Below, in pieces: positions 6,751-13,411 of a stretch of 13,488 bases of DNA (position 1 is its first letter; every line of letters starts with the position of its first letter). The translations under genes were made by a program, and so were the position numbers. The notes below the pieces were generated by a model, which was given only the letters and a program-made list of their open reading frames with translations, was not told the DNA's origin and made no database searches. Origin of the DNA: JBIYSM02 sp044759095 (lineage in GTDB: Bacteria; Bacillota; Bacilli; Brevibacillales; Brevibacillaceae); assembly GCF_044759095.2 (NCBI RefSeq), contig NZ_JBIYSM020000066.1, forward strand, positions 1 through 13,488, given 5' to 3'.

Positions 6751-7821
6751 ATGAAAACAGGTAGGAAAAGATACATGTTGATCGCTGCGGCCCTTTTGCT
6801 GTCGTTATTGACCGGCTGCTCCCTGCTGCCGGGGCTGAAAGAGGATGTTCCGGAACCGGCCACTCCTTCCATCTCCCCTGTGGTGGAAGTGTCAGAAGAC
6901 TACTACGGCAGTATGCCGCCATACAAACAGAATCAAACGAGAGGAATGCTGTCGGAACGAAGCTATCGGATTGACTTTAGCCGCCTGGAACTGGGACTTT
7001 TGGAAATCGCGCGGGAAACGTTTCCGACAACCGATTACCTGTTTCAGGAGGGACAGCAGATCAAGCGTGAACAGGTAGAGGCATGGCTCTCCCGGGTAAA
7101 GAACGATCCGGCGGGGATGAACCCGGACAAGGGGCCGCAGCTGCTCGTGCATGTACTGGAACACGACTATCTGGACAAGGAGAAACAACAGTTGGCTGGA
7201 ATGGTGCTCGGCTTGTCCCTGTCGCCGGTCTACCAGGATGCTACGGGGCAGGAAAAGGTTTACACCACGGATGAGCTTCGCGCGAAAGGGAAGCAGTTGG
7301 CTTCCCGAATCGTTCAGGCGGTCCGCGTCGATAATCCGAAAATCCCCATGGTGATCGCGCTGTATCAGGTTCCGGAGAGGAGTTCAACACTTGTACCGGG
7401 CCGATTTATCCTGACGGGTACGGTAAATGCCAACGAAAGCGCCATCGCCAAATGGCAGCCGATTGATGAGGAGTATCACCTGTTCCCAGGAGACGCGGTA
7501 GAACAAAAATACCCCGAGGCTTCTCTTCAGTATGACAAGCTGATGCGGCAAACCCAGTCGTTTTTTGGCGAGTATATCGGTTTGACCGGAGTGGGCCGGT
7601 TTATGGGCGGAAAATTGACGGAGCTGACCATTACGGCTACGGCGGAGTACGACTCCCGAACGGAAGTGCTGCAGTTTACCCAGTATGCCGCTGCGGCGGT
7701 CAACCAGTTGTTCGACAAGGACGTTCACATCAACCTGTACGTGCAGTCCATCAACCATCCGCTGGCCATCTACATCCGGCCGACGAACGGTGAGCCGTAT
7801 ATGCACATTTATCGGAAATAA
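6751..7821 (+). CDS. camS: CamS family lipoprotein (sex pheromone cAM373 precursor family)
   Basis: This is a lipoprotein of 356 residues with a classic type II signal peptide: basic N-terminus, a run of Ala/Leu and the lipobox L20-T21-G22-C23. The body matches the CamS family, with YYGSMPPYK-QNQTRGM near the start and later ILTGTVNAN and FFGEYIGLTGVGRFMGG segments. In some staphylococci and enterococci the cleaved signal peptide gives the cAM373 mating pheromone, and the mature lipoprotein has an unclear envelope role. Here the residues before the cysteine read LLLSLLTG and do not resemble the AIFILA(S/A) pheromone, so pheromone production is doubtful. The ATG is preceded by AGGTAGGAG at 8-base spacing. 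It is the last gene of the pcrA operon, as its B. subtilis relative yerH follows ligA, and is closed by a terminator. Confidence 0.92.
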   Translation: MKTGRKRYMLIAAALLLSLLTGCSLLPGLKEDVPEPATPSISPVVEVSEDYYGSMPPYKQNQTRGMLSERSYRIDFSRLELGLLEIARETFPTTDYLFQEGQQIKREQVEAWLSRVKNDPAGMNPDKGPQLLVHVLEHDYLDKEKQQLAGMVLGLSLSPVYQDATGQEKVYTTDELRAKGKQLASRIVQAVRVDNPKIPMVIALYQVPERSSTLVPGRFILTGTVNANESAIAKWQPIDEEYHLFPGDAVEQKYPEASLQYDKLMRQTQSFFGEYIGLTGVGRFMGGKLTELTITATAEYDSRTEVLQFTQYAAAAVNQLFDKDVHINLYVQSINHPLAIYIRPTNGEPYMHIYRK

Positions 7822-7826
7822 GAAAT

Positions 7827-7870
7827 ACGCCTTGCTTTCGTATCCGTCAACGAACGCAGGGCGTTTTTTC
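7827..7870 (+). terminator. Rho-independent terminator of the pcrA-ligA-camS operon
   Basis: ACGCCTTGC (7827-7835) pairs with GCAGGGCGT (7856-7864), 9 bp with one G-U, extended by TTCG (7837-7840) with CGAA (7851-7854). TTTTTTCTT follows. It starts 5 bases after the camS stop. Confidence 0.8.
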
Positions 7871-7882
7871 TTCGGTATATAA

Positions 7883-7978
7883 GAATTTATAACATTGGGA
7901 CATCGAATACAGCCACAAGGAAAGGGTTTGGGGCCCCAGCCGACACCAGCGTTAGCTAAAGTCGGCTGGGTTTTCTTA
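7883..7978 (+). ncRNA. structured repeat element, copy 2
   Basis: This is the simpler copy of the element at 75-216, in the same orientation. It has GAATTTATAA, GGGACATC, ATACAGCC, GGAAAGGG, GGGGCCCC, then a perfect 10-bp stem CCCAGCCGAC (7935-7944) with GTCGGCTGGG (7961-7970) around a loop containing AGCGTTAGCTAAA, and a TTTTCTT tail. The stem differs from both stems of copy 1 while keeping its pairing. AAGGAAA (7918-7924) can also pair with the TTTTCTT tail. It follows the operon terminator, so it is probably transcribed from its own promoter if it is an RNA gene. The conserved AGAATTTATAA could hold promoter elements. Function unknown. Confidence 0.6.
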
Positions 7979-8048
7979 AGAAGCCATGTTTCAGTGGGCA
8001 TCGACCCGTTTTGAATGCACATATTTGTTCATTAATAAACACTTTTTC

Positions 8049-8060
8049 AACACTTGTGTT
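8049..8060. promoter_or_regulatory. candidate upstream activator site for the sigma-54 promoter
   Basis: AACACTTGTGTT is a near-palindrome centred about 90 bases upstream of the -24 box. That is a usual distance for enhancer sites of sigma-54 activators such as RocR. The assignment is positional inference, and another inverted repeat, GCACGATTGTGC, sits closer at 8115-8126. Confidence 0.35.
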
Positions 8061-8140
8061 TAAACGCTTATCTGTCTTTATGCTGTTGATTTTTCGCCAA
8101 AATGCAAACACTATGCACGATTGTGCTTTTACGGCAATGT

Positions 8141-8156
8141 TGGTATGAACCTTGCA
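8141..8156 (+). promoter_or_regulatory. sigma-54 (SigL) -24/-12 promoter of rocA
   Basis: TGGTATGAACCTTGCA fits the TGGYACR-N4-TTGCW consensus at all but one fixed position. The key GG (8142-8143) and GC (8154-8155) are exactly 10 bases apart. In B. subtilis the roc arginine catabolic genes are SigL-dependent and RocR-activated, which agrees with the gene downstream. The site also excludes the TTG at 8152 as a translation start. Confidence 0.85.
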
Positions 8157-8211
8157 TTACCGTTATGGTTGTTACGTTACCCTGGTAGAAACCGTTGAGG
8201 AGGCGACAAAC

Positions 8212-9759
8212 ATGAAAGTGGAATTCAAGAACGAACCATTTACCAACTTTAAGCTGCCTGAAAACAAAAAGGCGTTTGAAGAAGCGCTGGCCAAAGTGGA
8301 AAGCGAACTGGGCCGCGAGTACGATTTGATCATCGGTGGCGAACGCATCAAAACCGAAAAGAAATCTCGCTCCATCAACCCTTCCAATAAAGAACAAGTG
8401 GTCGGGATCGTCTCTCAGGCTGACCAAACGCTTGCGGAAAAAGCGATCCAGGTAGCTGCGCAAACGTTTGAAAGCTGGAAGGCTGTTCCTGCGCAAGCGC
8501 GTTCCCGCTACCTGTTCAAAGCGGCTGCCATCCTGCGCCGCCGCAAACACGAATTCTCCGCCTGGCTGGTAAAAGAAGCGGGCAAAAGCTGGGCCGAGGC
8601 TGACGCAGACACTGCGGAAGCAATCGACTTCATGGAGTACTACGGCCATCAAATGGATAAGCTGGCTGAGCGCCATCCGCTTACCCGCATCCCTGGCGAA
8701 GACAACGAGCTGTACTACATCCCGTTGGGCGTCGGCATCGTGATCCCGCCGTGGAACTTCCCGCTGGCGATCATGGTCGGGATGACTACGGCTGCTCTTG
8801 TAGCAGGCAACACGGTGGTACTGAAACCGGCTTCCACCACTCCGGTCATTGCTGCGAAGTTCATGGAAATTCTGGAAGATGCAGGCGTGCCGGCAGGTGT
8901 CGTCAACTTTGTGCCTGGTTCCGGCAGCGAAATCGGCGACTACCTCGTTGAGCATCCGCTGACTCGTTTCATCAGCTTCACCGGTTCCCGTGACGTTGGT
9001 CTGCGCATCAACGAGCTGGCAGCAAAACATCGTCCGGGCCAAAAATGGATCAAGCGCCTGATTGCCGAGATGGGCGGTAAAGACTCCATCATCGTGGACA
9101 ACGACTGCGATCTGGAACTGGCAGCACAAGCCATCGTCGCTTCTGCATTCGGCTTCTCCGGTCAGAAGTGCTCCGCATGCTCCCGTGCGATCGTTCACCA
9201 GGATGTATATGACCAAGTGTTGAACCGCGTGGTGGAACTGACCAAGACACTGACCGTGGGCGACGTGGTGAACCCTGAGTTTTACACGGGTCCGGTCGTT
9301 GACGACAAAGCGTACAACAAGATTCTCGAATACATCGAGATCGGTAAAAAAGAAGGCAAGCTGATGGCCGGCGGCGAAAAAGGTCCGGACAGCGGCTACT
9401 TCATCATGCCAACCGTGTTTGCAGACGTAGATCCGCAAGCACGCATCATGCAGGAAGAAATCTTTGGTCCTGTAGTGGCGTTTACCAAGGCTCGTGACTT
9501 CGATCATGCTCTGGAAATCGCCAACAACACCGAATACGGTCTGACTGGCTCTGTGATCAGCCGCAACCGCGCACACCTGGAAAAAGCGCGCACCGAATTC
9601 CACGTGGGCAACCTGTACTTCAACCGCAAGTGCACCGGTGCACTGGTTGGCGTTCACCCGTTTGGCGGATTCAACATGTCTGGTACCGACTCCAAAGCGG
9701 GCGGCCCGGATTACCTGCTCCTGTTCACACAGGCGAAGTTGGTCTCGGAGCTTCTGTAA
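8212..9759 (+). CDS. rocA: L-glutamate gamma-semialdehyde dehydrogenase (1-pyrroline-5-carboxylate dehydrogenase)
   Basis: This aldehyde dehydrogenase oxidises glutamate gamma-semialdehyde, the open form of 1-pyrroline-5-carboxylate, to glutamate with NAD+. It is the last step of arginine/ornithine and proline catabolism. At 515 residues it equals B. subtilis RocA in length; PruA/PutC are alternative names. It shows PPWNFPLAI at 179-187 with the conserved Asn, catalytic E286 in AEMGGKDS, nucleophile C320 in SGQKCSACSRA, and EEIFGPVV near the C-terminus. The ATG at 8212 has a strong GAGGAGGCGAC ahead of it; the frame stays open upstream but runs into the sigma-54 promoter. It is monocistronic, with its own terminator. 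No proline dehydrogenase, RocD or RocR gene is in the window. Its codon use by eye (CTG, CGC, GAA rich) is more biased than its neighbours', which fits high expression. Confidence 0.96.
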   Translation: MKVEFKNEPFTNFKLPENKKAFEEALAKVESELGREYDLIIGGERIKTEKKSRSINPSNKEQVVGIVSQADQTLAEKAIQVAAQTFESWKAVPAQARSRYLFKAAAILRRRKHEFSAWLVKEAGKSWAEADADTAEAIDFMEYYGHQMDKLAERHPLTRIPGEDNELYYIPLGVGIVIPPWNFPLAIMVGMTTAALVAGNTVVLKPASTTPVIAAKFMEILEDAGVPAGVVNFVPGSGSEIGDYLVEHPLTRFISFTGSRDVGLRINELAAKHRPGQKWIKRLIAEMGGKDSIIVDNDCDLELAAQAIVASAFGFSGQKCSACSRAIVHQDVYDQVLNRVVELTKTLTVGDVVNPEFYTGPVVDDKAYNKILEYIEIGKKEGKLMAGGEKGPDSGYFIMPTVFADVDPQARIMQEEIFGPVVAFTKARDFDHALEIANNTEYGLTGSVISRNRAHLEKARTEFHVGNLYFNRKCTGALVGVHPFGGFNMSGTDSKAGGPDYLLLFTQAKLVSELL

Positions 9760-9787
9760 TCACTGTTCCACGGGCACAAACCCGTAC

Positions 9788-9825
9788 AAAAAAAGCCGTT
9801 TCCTTCGAGGAACGGCTTTTCTTTG
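9788..9825 (+). terminator. Rho-independent terminator of rocA
   Basis: AAAAGCCGTTTCCT pairs with AGGAACGGCTTTT (one bulged T) around a TCG loop, flanked by A-tracts on the left and TTTTCTTTG on the right. It begins about 30 bases after the rocA stop. Confidence 0.85.
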
Positions 9826-9843
9826 TCGTGTAAGTTTGCTGCA

Positions 9844-9853
9844 GCGTTAACGC
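9844..9853. promoter_or_regulatory. perfect 10-bp palindrome upstream of tagO
   Basis: GCGTTAACGC is fully self-complementary and sits in the region that should hold the tagO promoter. It could be an operator, but nothing identifies a regulator, and a single short palindrome can occur by chance. Confidence 0.3.
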
Positions 9854-9917
9854 ATCAGTGTCTTACACTTTCCGGAAGGCATAAAAAACTTCCTCTAAGG
9901 AAGAACCAGCCTCTACG

Positions 9918-9941
9918 AAAGGGCTTCGACAGAAGCTTTTT
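9918..9941 (+). terminator. terminator-like hairpin just before the first tagO ATG
   Basis: AAAGGGCTTC (9918-9927) pairs with GAAGCTTTTT (9932-9941), 10 bp with two G-U pairs around a GACA loop; the T run is the 3' arm. It lies upstream of tagO rather than behind a gene, so it may act as an attenuator. Another hairpin, CTTCCT/AGGAAG (9889-9903), precedes it. Confidence 0.45.
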
Positions 9942-10004
9942 ATGAAATCCGCAACTTTCGCTCAAACTAGTACCAATAACACGTTGGAGGCAGGTGGTGC
10001 CGCT

Positions 10005-10967
10005 TTGCTTCTGTACCTGGTTCCCTGTTTGGCTGCCTTTTTTCTTGTGAATGTACTGATGCCGCTTGCGAAAAAGCTGGCGTGGAAAACCGATCTGCTG
10101 GACATCCCGGTCGGGCGAAAGGGACATGACCGGCCCATGCCGTTGTCCGGAGGGCTGGCGATGTTTGCCGGTGCCGCCATTACGATCGTTTTCTTTGCAG
10201 GGGTGCAAAAACTTGTTGCGGTCTTGATCATGGGAGGTGCCGTATTAATTGGCATCGGTTGTGTGGACGATCGCTTCAAAGCAAAACGACGGGAGTTTCC
10301 CGTTTTGCCCAAATTGACGGTGCAGCTCCTGGTTGCCGCCTTTGCGTATCTCATGGACATTCGTTTCCGCGGGATGAGCCTTTCCTGGCTTGGTGGAGAT
10401 CCTGGCCAATACTACGCGTTTGCACCGTGGATTTCCTTTTTGGCTACTGTGCTGTGGATTGTCGGCTTGATCAACATGGTCAACTTTCTTGATGGAGTAG
10501 ATGGTTTGGCGGCAGGGGTGACCACATTCTCGGCCATCGCCCTTTTCATTATCGCATATGGAAAAGGACAGAGCTTGACTGCTTTGCTTGCGGTTGTGCT
10601 GGTCGGAGCGACGCTTGCTTTTTTGCGGTTTAACTTCTACCCTGCGCAACTGTTCATGGGGGACGCCGGCTCCACGTTTCTCGGGTTTGCCTTGGCCATC
10701 ATCTCGTTGGAAGGGGCGATGAAAGGGGCAACGCTGATCTCGTTGGTCGTAACGGTGCTGGCTCTCGGTTTGCCGGTGATGGATACCCTGCAGGTGATGA
10801 TCAGCCGGCTGCTGGCAGGTTCGCCCATGTATCAGGCGGATCGCCGTCACGTTCATCACCGTCTGATGTCTCGCGGCTTTTCGGCCAAACAGACGGTGGT
10901 TCTGCTTTACTTGATCAGCTTTTTGTTCTCGGTCTTTTCACTCTTGTTGTTTCGCTTCATTCCGTGA
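10005..10967 (+). CDS. tagO: undecaprenyl-phosphate GlcNAc-1-phosphate transferase (TagO/WecA/MraY family)
   Basis: This polytopic membrane enzyme moves a sugar-1-phosphate, most likely GlcNAc-1-P from UDP-GlcNAc, onto undecaprenyl phosphate. It starts synthesis of wall teichoic acid or another secondary cell-wall polymer. The protein is mostly hydrophobic helices. Family motifs, numbered from 10005, are H41-D-R-P with PLSGG, VDDRF with D88-D89, NFLDGVDGLA at 160-169, FMGDAGS ending at 223, and the HVHHRL loop at 282-287. I prefer TTG 10005: AGGTGG lies 7 bases ahead and the protein then begins LLYLVPCLAAFF with motif spacing like other TagO proteins. The ATG at 9942 would add a polar 21-residue extension and has no ribosome binding site, but it cannot be excluded. 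The exact sugar substrate cannot be read from sequence. The 3' end overlaps the convergent cyclase gene by 30 bases. Confidence 0.88.
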   Translation: MLLYLVPCLAAFFLVNVLMPLAKKLAWKTDLLDIPVGRKGHDRPMPLSGGLAMFAGAAITIVFFAGVQKLVAVLIMGGAVLIGIGCVDDRFKAKRREFPVLPKLTVQLLVAAFAYLMDIRFRGMSLSWLGGDPGQYYAFAPWISFLATVLWIVGLINMVNFLDGVDGLAAGVTTFSAIALFIIAYGKGQSLTALLAVVLVGATLAFLRFNFYPAQLFMGDAGSTFLGFALAIISLEGAMKGATLISLVVTVLALGLPVMDTLQVMISRLLAGSPMYQADRRHVHHRLMSRGFSAKQTVVLLYLISFLFSVFSLLLFRFIP

Positions 10968-11882
10968 AGTGGCTGTAGAGATGTTGCTGTAGAACCGGTA
11001 CTGGCTCCGTCCGTCCGCCTTTGCCAGATACAAGGCCCTGTCCGCGTTTTTCAGCAGGCTGCTCGAGTCTTCGCCGTCGAAGGGAAACAGGGAGATGCCA
11101 ATACTGGTACTGAGCGAAAATTGCTGCTGTTTCATCTGCCAGGGCTGCTGCAGGGAATCCAAGACCCTCTGCGCGACTCGGACGACTTCCTCGGGGGAAT
11201 GGATGGGGGTGAGAACAATCACGAACTCATCACCGCCGATGCGCGCCACCGTATCCATGTCCCGCACGCATGATTTCAGCCGCTTGGCCAATATTTGCAG
11301 GAACTCATCGCCCACGTCGTGACCCCAGGTATCGTTGATTAACTTGAAGTGGTCGCAATCGAGATAGAGAACGGCAATGGAGTGCTCCAGCCTTTTCGCT
11401 TTGGAGATTGCCTGCTGCAGTCTGTCCATGAGGAGACGGCGGTTCGGCAGGCCCGTCAGCATGTCGTGGTAGGCCATGAATTCCAACTGCTGCTCCAGCT
11501 TTTTTTGTTCCGTAACATCGCGAGTAACGGAAAAGACGTGGGTGCACTCGCCTGCTTCGTTGAAAATCGGCGTGAGAATGGACTCGCCGACGACCTCTCC
11601 GCTGTGAATAAAGGTAATCGGTTCCCTGGAGACAACCGCTTTATAGTACTTGTTGTTGAGGAACGCTGCCATCTCTTCCGGATATACGTCTTCAATACAT
11701 TTGCCGTACGCCTCCTCTGTCAGCGAAGCAGCCCGCATGGCCGCCGGATTCATCATGACGTAGCGGAAGCGCGGTCCCTCTTCCACTTTTAACAGAAAAA
11801 TCATGTCGGACAGGTGATTGAAAAAGCTGGCCAGTACGTCTCCGTACCGTTGAATCAAATCTGAGATGCTGCGCTGTGGCAT
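10938..11882 (-). CDS. PAS domain-containing diguanylate cyclase (GGDEF)
   Basis: This cytoplasmic sensor enzyme of 314 residues has an N-terminal PAS domain (about 14-124, ending in TRDVTEQKKLE). A short helical linker leads to a GGDEF domain starting at YHDMLTGLPNRR (139-149). The active-site motif GGDEF is intact at 216-220, and the metal-binding Asp pair lies at D175/D177 in LYLDCDHFKLIND. R207-D-M-D210, five residues before GGDEF, is the product-inhibition I-site, so it should make cyclic di-GMP from two GTP under feedback control. There is no EAL domain and no membrane segment. The start ATG (11880-11882, complement) is preceded by AAGGGAG. Its 3' end overlaps tagO and no terminator is visible between them. 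The signal sensed by the PAS domain is unknown. Confidence 0.93.
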   Translation of the reverse strand: MPQRSISDLIQRYGDVLASFFNHLSDMIFLLKVEEGPRFRYVMMNPAAMRAASLTEEAYGKCIEDVYPEEMAAFLNNKYYKAVVSREPITFIHSGEVVGESILTPIFNEAGECTHVFSVTRDVTEQKKLEQQLEFMAYHDMLTGLPNRRLLMDRLQQAISKAKRLEHSIAVLYLDCDHFKLINDTWGHDVGDEFLQILAKRLKSCVRDMDTVARIGGDEFVIVLTPIHSPEEVVRVAQRVLDSLQQPWQMKQQQFSLSTSIGISLFPFDGEDSSSLLKNADRALYLAKADGRSQYRFYSNISTATSRNEAKQQE

Positions 11883-11915
11883 ACCCCTTACTCCCTTGGC
11901 TTCGTAATAAAAATA

Positions 11916-11945
11916 ATTATAGTACAGGCGGGTAACGAATGAAAA
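11916..11945 (-). promoter_or_regulatory. sigma-A promoter of the diguanylate cyclase gene
   Basis: On the minus strand a perfect -10 TATAAT (complement of 11916-11921) lies 18 bases from a TTTTCA -35 (complement of 11940-11945). This leaves an untranslated leader of about 25-30 bases with a ribosome binding site. Confidence 0.55.
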
Positions 11946-11953
11946 CGTTCTCT
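11940..11953. promoter_or_regulatory. candidate cre (CcpA) site over the cyclase -35 box
   Basis: TGAAAACGTTCTCT matches the Bacillus cre consensus TGWAANCGNTNWCA at every position but the last. It covers the -35 of the minus-strand promoter, a position that would give carbon catabolite repression of the cyclase. It is sequence-based only. Confidence 0.45.
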
Positions 11954-11970
11954 GGTCCTGTAGAGCAGGG

Positions 11971-12000
11971 TTTACTCCTCTGCCGAAGTAATGATAGAGT
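11971..12000 (+). promoter_or_regulatory. possible sigma-A promoter of psd
   Basis: TTTACT (11971-11976) and TAGAGT (11995-12000) are separated by 18 bases; each matches 4 of 6 consensus positions. The site lies about 40 bases before the psd start, where a promoter is needed. Confidence 0.35.
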
Positions 12001-12041
12001 ATGAGTATGGCATTGAACGGAATGAAACAAGGAGATGGCTT

Positions 12042-12893
12042 ATGCGCAAGAAACTGCTTCCTGGTCTAATCCATCGTCTGCCGCAAAACGCGATGTCGAG
12101 AACGATGGGCAAAATTACGGCATCCCGCTTTAGCAGGCTGGCCATCCGCAGGTACGTCCGCCTCTACAACATCGATGAGTCGATCGTAGAAAAACCGATA
12201 AAAGAGTACCGCAGTCTAAAGGAATTTTTCTGCCGGAGATTGAAGCCGGGAGTGCGACCGATCGCCCCGGGCGAGGACGTCGTCGTCAGCCCTGTTGACG
12301 GGACGGTCTCCCAGATGGGTGACATCCGACAGGGAACGCTGATTCAGGCAAAAGGCAAACAGTACAACCTGTGCGAATTGTTGGGGGATACGCCGGAAGC
12401 AGCGCAGCGCTTTTACGGAGGGAAGTTCATCACGATTTACCTCAGCCCGCGGGATTATCACCGGATTCACATGCCTGTGTCCGGCCGGTTGGTAAAATAC
12501 AGCTATTTGCCAGGGCGCCTGTATCCGGTAAACAAACTGGGGATTGAAAATGTGGAGAACTTGTTTGCCCGGAACGAACGGCTGGTCACCTTTGTGGAGA
12601 CAGAAAACATGGGCTGTGTCGCGGTTGTAAAGGTGGGCGCCCTGTTTGTCGGCAGCGTCAAGGTGGCGTATAATACCGCAACCACCAACGTAAAACGAGG
12701 TCGGCATGCAAGCGAGCCAATCGCCGAAAGCCCCCGGTACGGCAAGGGAGACGAATTGGGGTGGTTCGAGTTCGGCTCGACGGTTATCCTGGTGTTTGAG
12801 TCCGACCAACTGGAGTGGGCGGAGGGCGTTGAAGTGGGCAAAACGCTCTTGATGGGGCAAATGATTGCGAAGGTACAAAAGGAAATGCCATGA
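12042..12893 (+). CDS. psd: phosphatidylserine decarboxylase proenzyme
   Basis: Psd is a membrane-bound pyruvoyl enzyme that converts phosphatidylserine to phosphatidylethanolamine. The proenzyme of 283 residues cuts itself at a Gly-Ser bond: the smaller alpha chain gains an N-terminal pyruvoyl group and the larger beta chain stays bound. The self-cleavage site is F244-G245-S246-T247, with Phe in place of the common Leu (LGST). The other two triad residues are D86 in SPVDGTV and H143 in DYHRIHMP. The ATG at 12042 is chosen because AAGGAG lies 7 bases ahead and the protein begins MRKKLLPGLIHRLP. The frame stays open back to 11991, but that region holds the likely promoter. It appears monocistronic; pssA is not next to it in this window. 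Confidence 0.95.
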   Translation: MRKKLLPGLIHRLPQNAMSRTMGKITASRFSRLAIRRYVRLYNIDESIVEKPIKEYRSLKEFFCRRLKPGVRPIAPGEDVVVSPVDGTVSQMGDIRQGTLIQAKGKQYNLCELLGDTPEAAQRFYGGKFITIYLSPRDYHRIHMPVSGRLVKYSYLPGRLYPVNKLGIENVENLFARNERLVTFVETENMGCVAVVKVGALFVGSVKVAYNTATTNVKRGRHASEPIAESPRYGKGDELGWFEFGSTVILVFESDQLEWAEGVEVGKTLLMGQMIAKVQKEMP

Positions 12894-12930
12894 CCGATGG
12901 TGCTAACACATGCACATCGGTTTTTGTTTT
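12893..12930 (+). terminator. Rho-independent terminator of psd
   Basis: ACCGATG (12893-12899) pairs perfectly with CATCGGT (12915-12921), can be extended by TGC/GCA past a bulge, and is followed by TTTTGTTTT. It overlaps the psd stop codon and the first codons of the next reading frame. Confidence 0.7.
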
Positions 12931-13347
12931 ATCTACCCCAAAGAATGGTCAATCGCTACCGAGTCTCTCGGCGCAGTTGCGATATTCCTTTCACAAAAAG
13001 AGAGCGAATCAGACGGGTTTCAGGAAAATGTCAGCATTGGTTTGCAAGATTTGGAGAACAACGAATTCAAGACGCTGGATCAGTATGTAGACTCCAATAT
13101 TCGTGGACTTGAAAAGTTTGTGACAAATTATGAACTTGTTGAGACGAAGGATTTGGTCATCTCCAATATCCCTGCAAAACAAATTATTTATACAGGGGAT
13201 CAAGGGATCTATAGAATAAAATTTCTGCAGACTTACTTCATCAAGGACAACGTAGCCTACATTATTAGCTACACGGCTGATCAAGAGAAATTTGATAAGT
13301 ATCTGAAACTAGCAGAGAACGTGATCACATCTTTTCAGCCTCTCTAA
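12910..13347 (+). pseudogene. PsbP-like (DUF1795) domain protein, 5'-truncated
   Basis: The frame of 145 residues matches the PsbP-like/DUF1795 pattern: GFCFIYPKEWS at 4-14, GAVAIFLS, then ENVSIGLQDL, TLDQYVDSNIRGLEKF, IPAKQIIYTG and a closing AYIISYTADQEKFDKYLKLAENVITSF. Bacterial members I know of usually carry a lipoprotein signal peptide before this domain. Here the frame begins at an ATG inside the loop of the psd terminator, with a stop codon two codons earlier and no ribosome binding site, so the signal peptide and start are missing. The DNA from about 13000 is visibly richer in A and T than its neighbours, which suggests acquisition. A terminator and a likely insertion-sequence end follow. 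It is probably an untranslated remnant. A short cytosolic protein with an unusual start is the alternative. No specific function is known. Confidence 0.65.
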
Positions 13348-13355
13348 CGCCAAAT

Positions 13356-13387
13356 ACCCGCCCAAGCTGCCGGGTGATTTTTTTTTA
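13356..13387 (+). terminator. Rho-independent terminator after the DUF1795 remnant
   Basis: ACCCG (13356-13360) pairs with CGGGT (13371-13375) around a 10-base loop, followed by GA and nine T residues. The stem is short but the T run is strong. Confidence 0.6.
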
Positions 13388-13411
13388 TCGACTCAGCCCC
13401 CACCGCTTAAA

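Noticed and set aside
8152..8211. Upstream TTG start that would lengthen rocA by 20 residues
   Set aside because: The codon lies inside the sigma-54 -12 box and cannot be in the transcript; ATG 8212 has a strong ribosome binding site and gives the family length.
8068..9657. 529-codon open frame on the minus strand opposite rocA
   Set aside because: It mirrors the strongly supported rocA frame, has no recognisable domain, and its protein is a His/Arg/Phe-rich mixture typical of antisense frames in biased genes.
11991..12041. Upstream start that would lengthen psd by 17 residues
   Set aside because: The region carries the likely promoter, no ribosome binding site is found, and ATG 12042 is ideally spaced from AAGGAG.
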